From NCBI GenBank assembly GCA_039028495.1, contig JBCCHY010000007.1, positions 1-35,283 of the forward strand: a DNA stretch of 35,283 nt, read 5' to 3'. The notes beneath the pieces are model-generated. The model worked only from the letters and a program-made list of their open reading frames with translations. It was not told the DNA's origin and did not search any database. Origin of the DNA: JBCCHY01 sp039028495. Its GTDB lineage: Bacteria > Patescibacteriota > Saccharimonadia > Saccharimonadales > VXPC01. The number at the start of each line of letters is the position of its first letter. Position 1 is the stretch's first letter. Of this stretch, positions 31,320 through 35,283 are shown piece after piece. Position numbers and translations under genes: made by a program.

Positions 31320-31359
31320 AGAAAAGTAAAACTCAGCTACACAAGCAGCTGAGTTTTAC
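31320..31359 (-). terminator. Intrinsic terminator of the LysM-like gene
   Basis: GTAAAACTCAGCT (31326-31338) and AGCTGAGTTTTAC (31347-31359) form a perfect 13-base-pair stem with an eight-base loop. On the minus strand, the direction of the gene ending at 31376, the stem is followed by TTTTC. The A and T runs at the outer stem make it partly bidirectional in form. Confidence 0.85.
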
Positions 31360-31375
31360 GATTTGATCTTTAAGT

Positions 31376-32059
31376 TTAGCTGTTTTTGCGGCGTTCGGCG
31401 ATGATTTCATTGCCGCCCAGGATGTACCACATAGCTCCTACTGCGCCGATACCGATAAGCCACCAGTACCATGGAGCTCCGTCGTCATCTCCATCTGTCT
31501 CTGTAGCTGCTTGGTCGTTCGATGCATCGTCGTTGGTATTCTCTGAGTTTTGGTCAGAAGATTCAGCGTCACCATCACTGCCTGCAGTTGCATCACCGCT
31601 GGTGTCAGGGTTTTCACTCTGTAGCTCTGTGTTAGGCACAAAAGCTGGCGCTGTAGTTGGGTTCACGCCGACTAGAGTTTGGTCGATGCCACCTGTGGCG
31701 TCGACCCATGATTGGGCTCTCGCATCACTATATGAGCTGACAGTACTAACAGCCTCGCTGATTTCACTAACAGGCACTTCTACCTGTTCACCTGCCTGGA
31801 TTTCAAATGCTCCGAGTGTGTTCACAACACATGTTTCTGCAGCAATAACTTGGCCAGCAGATAGAGTGATATCGTTACCATCAGCGTATAGCTGAACGCT
31901 TTTACGGACCAGCTCAGTGAGATTGTCGCCTGACTCCGCAGTGTAGGTGAATTTTTCACCCTCTGCAGCGGCTGAGCCGCTCAGGATTGCTCCAAAGGCA
32001 AAAATACTTAGGATTAATGTTAGCCCCACCATTAGATGTTTCGTTAGTGAATTACTCAC
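31376..32059 (-). CDS. Exported LysM-like protein with acidic linker and C-terminal membrane anchor
   Basis: The 227-residue protein has a signal peptide (about 1-32, ending SGSAAA), a LysM-like segment (38-96; TYTAESGDNLTELVRKSV, then QVIAAETCVVNTLG and IQAGEQVEVP), a linker of about 50 residues made almost only of D, S, N, E, T and G (145-194), a membrane helix (197-214, with PWYWW at its border) and a short positive end (AERRKNS), which should keep the C-terminus in the cytoplasm. LysM domains bind peptidoglycan or related glycans; the match is partial. It shares its design (signal, domain, linker, helix) with the CAP protein downstream. Start GTG with GGAGGG six bases upstream. Confidence 0.82.
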   Translation of the reverse strand: MSNSLTKHLMVGLTLILSIFAFGAILSGSAAAEGEKFTYTAESGDNLTELVRKSVQLYADGNDITLSAGQVIAAETCVVNTLGAFEIQAGEQVEVPVSEISEAVSTVSSYSDARAQSWVDATGGIDQTLVGVNPTTAPAFVPNTELQSENPDTSGDATAGSDGDAESSDQNSENTNDDASNDQAATETDGDDDGAPWYWWLIGIGAVGAMWYILGGNEIIAERRKNS

Positions 32060-32088
32060 AGGTTTCCCTCCAATGTTTTCAGAACAAA

Positions 32089-32117
32089 AGTATACATTAA
32101 CTATGACAGCAGCGCAA
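32089..32117 (-). promoter_or_regulatory. Promoter of the LysM-like gene
   Basis: On the minus strand: TTGCGC (32117-32112), 17 bases, TATACT (32094-32089). The leader of about 23 bases has GGAGGG (32071-32066), a strong Shine-Dalgarno sequence. Confidence 0.65.
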
Positions 32118-32152
32118 TAAACCTATATAAAAATGCTTATGCTTAAAATCCT

Positions 32153-32650
32153 TTAGCCTAAGAGTGAGTAGAGAGCGATGCCTGTAGATACTGCGACGTT
32201 GAAGGATTCTTTTGAACCTCTCATCGGTATTTCAACAATAGTATCAGCGGCACTCATAAACTCTGCAGACACACCATCTACTTCGTTGCCTACAACTAGG
32301 TAGATAGGGCCAGCTGGTTGGTATTCCGGTAAGCTAACACTACCCTCTGACTGCTCGAGGCATACAATAGGTCTGTCGGCGCTCTGTTTCTCTAGAAAGG
32401 CAGCTATATCATTATGATAGTGCCCGCTTATGTCTTGTTCGGCTCTTAGGGCGGTCTTGGCTATTTGTGACGACTGTTTAGATATCATATGAGCTAGACG
32501 CAGGTCGTCAGCCAGCTCTGGATATGGGGTTGTGCCGACGAATTCTATATGTCTAACACCAAACCCATTGGCAGTGCGCAGAATCGAGCCAACATTATGG
32601 CAACTGCGTAGGTTGTCGAGTACGAGAATTATTTGGGGTTTATTATCCAT
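32153..32650 (-). CDS. SpoU/TrmH-family RNA 2'-O-methyltransferase
   Basis: From the ATG at 32650 the protein has 165 residues and the SPOUT motifs: motif 1 LDNLRSCHNVGSILRTANGFG with the catalytic-type N and R, motif 2 IYLVVGNEVDGVS, and motif 3 IPMRGSKESFNVAVSTGIAL at the C-terminal knot. These enzymes use S-adenosylmethionine to methylate ribose 2'-OH groups in tRNA or rRNA; the target cannot be told. It is a minimal catalytic domain without an N-terminal RNA-binding extension. A longer reading to 32728 would begin upstream of the promoter (TATACT, 32666-32661) and adds an unlikely hydrophobic start. It is divergent from pilB. Confidence 0.92.
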   Translation of the reverse strand: MDNKPQIILVLDNLRSCHNVGSILRTANGFGVRHIEFVGTTPYPELADDLRLAHMISKQSSQIAKTALRAEQDISGHYHNDIAAFLEKQSADRPIVCLEQSEGSVSLPEYQPAGPIYLVVGNEVDGVSAEFMSAADTIVEIPMRGSKESFNVAVSTGIALYSLLG

Positions 32651-32660
32651 AACTAGGTAA

Positions 32661-32668
32661 AGTATAAT
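32661..32668. promoter_or_regulatory. Overlapping divergent -10 elements (trmH-like / pilB)
   Basis: AGTATAAT reads TATAAT on the plus strand (32663-32668, for the TTG start at 32695) and TATACT on the minus strand (32666-32661, ten bases before the ATG at 32650). The two hexamers share four bases, so polymerase can probably hold only one direction at a time. Confidence 0.6.
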
Positions 32669-32694
32669 GTACTTATATAAAGAGTGGGAAAATC

Positions 32695-34293
32695 TTGGCA
32701 AAAGACGCAAGGACAATAGAAGAAACAAGCACCGGCCAGCGTGCGCAGCTGCTAGGCCTACGCTATGTTGATACTCGCACGTTCAAGAGCAAACCTCTGT
32801 ATAAAGAGCTCCTAACTAACGAACAGATGTACGCACTGCGGGCTGTTCCTGTGACGTCTAACAAAGACGGCATCACATTTGGGATTACTACCACTACCGC
32901 GCCAAAAGTCCGTGAACAACTGCGTGACAGCTTCAATGACCACCGAGTTGAATACGTACTGATATCTGATAGTTCGTTTAACGACTACATGCTGCTATAC
33001 GACCCGCCAAAAGAAGTCGTCTATCATGACATAGAGCTAGCTCAGGCAGCTAGCGGTATCGGCATAGAGGAAATCTCCAAAACACTACTAGAGGTCAAAG
33101 CTGACGACATGCTGGCCTATCTCGTCAAACAAGCGTTCAGATTAAAGGCCAGTGATATACATTTAGAGAACGAAGAAGACTATACGCGAGTACGTTTTCG
33201 GGTCCACGGTGTACTACACCCTATAGCTAAGTTACCGGGGGACAAATACAGGATACTCGTCAGTGCAATTGCCAGCTCAGCGAGTATTTCGACTGCGAGT
33301 AATGATGCACAGACTGGCCACATAGGACGCAAATTTGTCATGGAAGATGGCAGTGAAGTCATGGTCAACCTACGTATAGAGACAGTACCTGCTATACACG
33401 GTATGGATATAGTGATGAGGCTATTTAACTTTAACCCCGATATGCTGCATCTGGATAAACTAGGTTTAGAGCCTTACCAATCAGAAGCTATCCGAGGAAT
33501 TGTCCAGAATCCATCTGGTCTGGTAATGATAGTTGGTCCTACAGGATCAGGTAAGAGCACAACACTCTACAGCATCATCAATGAGCTTATTAGTCCTGAG
33601 CGCAAGATCATTACACTAGAGGACCCGGTCGAGTATCAGATCCCTGGTATCACTCAGATACCCATCGATAGCCATAGCGGAGCTTCGTTTGGCGAAGGCT
33701 TAAGAGCAGTTCTACGTCTCGATCCTGATGTTGTCATGGTCGGTGAAATCAGAGATGACGACACTGCCAAGACTGCTTTACAGGCAGCGCTTACCGGCCA
33801 CTTGGTCCTCAGCACTTACCATGCTAGTAGTGCAGCTGCCGCTATGACTCGTATCCTGGATGCCACTAATGAGAATCCGCTTTTTCTAAGCTCCATACGT
33901 CTCATACAGGCACAGCGACTGGTACGTAAGCTCGACCCTAAAACGAGAGTAGCCTATAAACCTGATCAGCAGACTGCCGAGTATATTCGTAGAGTGCTAG
34001 ATACGCTCCCTAGCTATATTGATGCGCCAGATCTCACTGATATTACGTTGTACAAGCCAGGCAGTTCAGAGGAGCGCCCTTTTGGGTTCGAAGGACAAGT
34101 AGCAGTTAGAGAGCTAATGTTGATGACTGACGACCTAATCAGCCTGGTCAAATCAGCCGACCACAACCTGACTGCTCAAGATATAGAAAGTACTGCCGTA
34201 CAAGGGGGAATGCTTACATTACAGCAAGATGGAGTGCTCAAAGCAGTCCAGGGCATCACAACCTTAGAGGAAGTAGCACGTGTTATTGGCTAA
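32695..34293 (+). CDS. PilB/GspE-type secretion ATPase
   Basis: The 532-residue protein is a hexameric AAA-like ATPase that drives type IV pilus extension or type II secretion. It has an N-terminal GspE-N-like region (about 15-110), then KASDIHLENEEDYTRVRFRVHG (151-172, typical entry to the catalytic domain), Walker A GPTGSGKST (281-289), Asp box TLEDPVEY (307-314), Walker B region LRLDPDVVMVGEIRD (340-354) and the His box STYHAS with H376. The four-cysteine zinc motif found after RLVRKLC in many PilB/GspE proteins is absent; the text there reads RLVRKLDPKTR. It starts with TTG and has only a weak ribosome-binding sequence (GGGAA). Other pilus genes are not in the window. Confidence 0.93.
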   Translation: MAKDARTIEETSTGQRAQLLGLRYVDTRTFKSKPLYKELLTNEQMYALRAVPVTSNKDGITFGITTTTAPKVREQLRDSFNDHRVEYVLISDSSFNDYMLLYDPPKEVVYHDIELAQAASGIGIEEISKTLLEVKADDMLAYLVKQAFRLKASDIHLENEEDYTRVRFRVHGVLHPIAKLPGDKYRILVSAIASSASISTASNDAQTGHIGRKFVMEDGSEVMVNLRIETVPAIHGMDIVMRLFNFNPDMLHLDKLGLEPYQSEAIRGIVQNPSGLVMIVGPTGSGKSTTLYSIINELISPERKIITLEDPVEYQIPGITQIPIDSHSGASFGEGLRAVLRLDPDVVMVGEIRDDDTAKTALQAALTGHLVLSTYHASSAAAAMTRILDATNENPLFLSSIRLIQAQRLVRKLDPKTRVAYKPDQQTAEYIRRVLDTLPSYIDAPDLTDITLYKPGSSEERPFGFEGQVAVRELMLMTDDLISLVKSADHNLTAQDIESTAVQGGMLTLQQDGVLKAVQGITTLEEVARVIG

Positions 34294-34317
34294 GCTTTCA
34301 ATAGTATATTTTAGTAG

Positions 34318-34323
34318 TATGAT
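34318..34323 (+). promoter_or_regulatory. Leaderless promoter
   Basis: TATGAT, six bases, ATG at 34330; CTTTCA (34295-34300) lies 17 bases upstream and overlaps the region just after the pilB stop. Confidence 0.6.
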
Positions 34324-34329
34324 TGGAGA

Positions 34330-34812
34330 ATGAATTTGCGAGAGGCACAACTAGGCTTACTAAGGCTGAATGGCTATGATTCTGTAGCAGAGGTAGCCAA
34401 CCAGCTAAGAGGGCTAGATCCAAAAGACGTACTGTCTTTGATTGCTGGAGCATCACAAGGATGTGCCGAAATCCTGCATGAGTTAGTTGGCAAGCAAGTC
34501 TTAGTTAAGCCTGTTTCTATGGGTTCTTATGTTCAAAAGGATGAGTCTCATTGGGCCCGTGGTGTAGTCGGCAGTTATAGGCTAGCTGTAGTCAGGAGTG
34601 AAGAGCTGCCAATTGACGCGCTGACTATGTATGTTAACTTGCAAACCGATGGCAGCAATCTAGGGGCAGGTGATACCCGGCCTGTAGAACTAGGAAGAAG
34701 AGCTATGCCTCATCTACACAGACTAAGAGAGTACGGCGGTGCCAGGCAGCAAGGGTTCAATCACGCTTTGCGGGCTGTAGTTGGACCAGCTGCTAGAAGC
34801 CTACATATATAA
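34330..34812 (+). CDS. Unknown 160-residue protein
   Basis: No family recognised. The protein is soluble, with no signal peptide. The N-terminal 50 residues are helical (LREAQLGLLRLNGYDSVAEV, LDPKDVLSLIAGASQGCAEI), the middle has strands (KQVLVKPVSMGS; GSYRLAVVRSEELP), and the C-terminus is arginine-rich (RRAMPHLHRLREYGGARQQG). It stands 36 bases after pilB with its own leaderless promoter, so a function with the ATPase is not implied. Confidence 0.7.
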   Translation: MNLREAQLGLLRLNGYDSVAEVANQLRGLDPKDVLSLIAGASQGCAEILHELVGKQVLVKPVSMGSYVQKDESHWARGVVGSYRLAVVRSEELPIDALTMYVNLQTDGSNLGAGDTRPVELGRRAMPHLHRLREYGGARQQGFNHALRAVVGPAARSLHI

Positions 34813-34832
34813 CTATACTTTATATAGCTATA

Positions 34833-34841
34833 TGATAATAT
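34833..34841 (+). promoter_or_regulatory. Leaderless extended -10 promoter of the glutamate dehydrogenase gene
   Basis: TGATAATAT (TGn plus TAATAT at 34836-34841), six bases, ATG at 34848. Confidence 0.65.
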
Positions 34842-34847
34842 AACGGT

Positions 34848-35283
34848 ATGTTAGAAACAGCTTTAAAATCGATCAGAGACGCGGCAGGTATTATCGGTAT
34901 TGATCCTGAAAGGCTGACTACTCTGCTAGAACCCGAGCATGTTCATGAGTTTGAAATAGAGCATAGTAACGGCAATACGTACAAAGCTTACCGAGTGCAA
35001 CATAATTCCAAACTAGGCCCGTACAAGGGCGGAATTAGATTCCACCCAGAAGTAAATCTAGAGGAAGTTCAAGCTCTCGCCACTCTAATGAGTTTTAAAA
35101 CAGCCGCGGTTGGTTTGCCGTTAGGCGGTGGAAAAGGCGGTATAGAAATAGATCCTAGGGTGCTAGATGAGACTCAGCTAGAAGAGCTCTCCAGAAAATA
35201 CGTACAAGTCTTGGGCAAAGACATCGGACCGGAAAAAGACGTACCCGCGCCTGACGTTAATACTAACGCCCAGATCATTGACT
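34848..35283 (+). CDS. Glutamate dehydrogenase family protein (3' end cut by window)
   Basis: The first 145 residues of a Glu/Leu/Phe/Val dehydrogenase are present. They include VQHNSKLGPYKGGIRFHP, with the substrate-binding lysine in PYKGG, KTAAVGLPLGGGKGGI, which carries the catalytic-type lysine region, and DIGPEKDVPAPDVNTNAQI, a family-typical segment near the active site. Glutamate dehydrogenase interconverts glutamate and 2-oxoglutarate with ammonia and NAD(P). The start is set by the extended -10 six bases upstream and by the short N-terminus typical of the family. The cofactor domain lies beyond the window. Confidence 0.93.
   Translation, partial: MLETALKSIRDAAGIIGIDPERLTTLLEPEHVHEFEIEHSNGNTYKAYRVQHNSKLGPYKGGIRFHPEVNLEEVQALATLMSFKTAAVGLPLGGGKGGIEIDPRVLDETQLEELSRKYVQVLGKDIGPEKDVPAPDVNTNAQIID

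Noticed and set aside
31386..31895. Long plus-strand open frame opposite the LysM-like gene
   Set aside because: The minus-strand frame has a signal peptide, linker, membrane helix, promoter, ribosome-binding site and terminator; the plus-strand frame is a serine-rich shadow with none of these.
1..35283. tRNA, rRNA, CRISPR arrays, insertion sequences, prophage genes
   Set aside because: I found no cloverleaf-like segments, regular short repeats, transposase or integrase motifs in the gaps; most gaps are under 200 bases and are filled by promoters.

Overview
The window looks like chromosomal DNA of a streamlined bacterium of the Patescibacteria (candidate phyla radiation), most likely a Saccharibacteria (TM7) relative. 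This is inferred from gene content, not from a marker-gene search. The supporting traits are: mostly short intergenic gaps, many one-base or ATGA-type overlaps, a minimal set of carbon and housekeeping genes, a GatC-GatA-membrane protein-DUF3850-GatB cluster, a DUF5665 membrane protein, a PilB-type ATPase, and surface proteins with an N-terminal signal, a linker and a C-terminal membrane anchor. TGA is used as a stop (gatC, gatA, rpiB), so the code-25 lineages (Gracilibacteria, Absconditabacteria) are excluded. I see no rRNA, tRNA, CRISPR array, transposase or integrase.

Layout. 1-6.1 kb: a truncated glutaredoxin, a glutaredoxin-thioredoxin reductase fusion, a cytidylate-kinase-like protein, inorganic pyrophosphatase, peptide deformylase with two Nudix hydrolases, GAPDH and ribose-5-phosphate isomerase B. 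6.2-7.1 kb (minus): a very lysine-rich tail-anchored protein. 7.2-12.8 kb: a ribulose-phosphate-3-epimerase-like protein, transketolase split into two genes, an unknown protein on the minus strand, class II aldolase and a PfkB-family kinase. 12.8-15.6 kb: a putative lipoprotein, a conserved-looking unknown and a LOG-family protein. 15.6-21.4 kb: uvrB and the gatCAB cluster. 21.4-23 kb: four small or unknown genes. 23-26.7 kb: dnaE, followed by a hairpin terminator. 26.9-31.3 kb: an accessory-looking block with a decayed or stop-interrupted reading frame, two divergent unknown genes and a CAP-domain surface protein. 31.4-35.3 kb: a LysM-like surface protein, a SpoU/TrmH methyltransferase, a PilB/GspE ATPase, an unknown, and the start of a glutamate dehydrogenase.

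The metabolic genes join into one pathway set. Transketolase, RpiB and the Rpe-like epimerase interconvert pentose phosphates; aldolase and GAPDH form the triose part of glycolysis; the PfkB kinase beside the aldolase is a candidate sugar-phosphate kinase. GatCAB, deformylase, TrmH, UvrB, DnaE and pyrophosphatase are core information-processing functions.

The strongest non-gene signal is promoter geometry. At least ten start codons, on both strands and in front of unrelated genes, lie exactly six bases after a recognisable -10 hexamer, and three more lie seven bases after one. The start codon would then be at or next to the transcription start, so these mRNAs should be leaderless. A smaller set of genes (ppa, gap, the large unknown at 27971, the LysM-like gene) has a normal leader with a Shine-Dalgarno-like sequence. 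This rule corrects several gene starts (rpe-like, gatC, dnaE, the lipoprotein and others).
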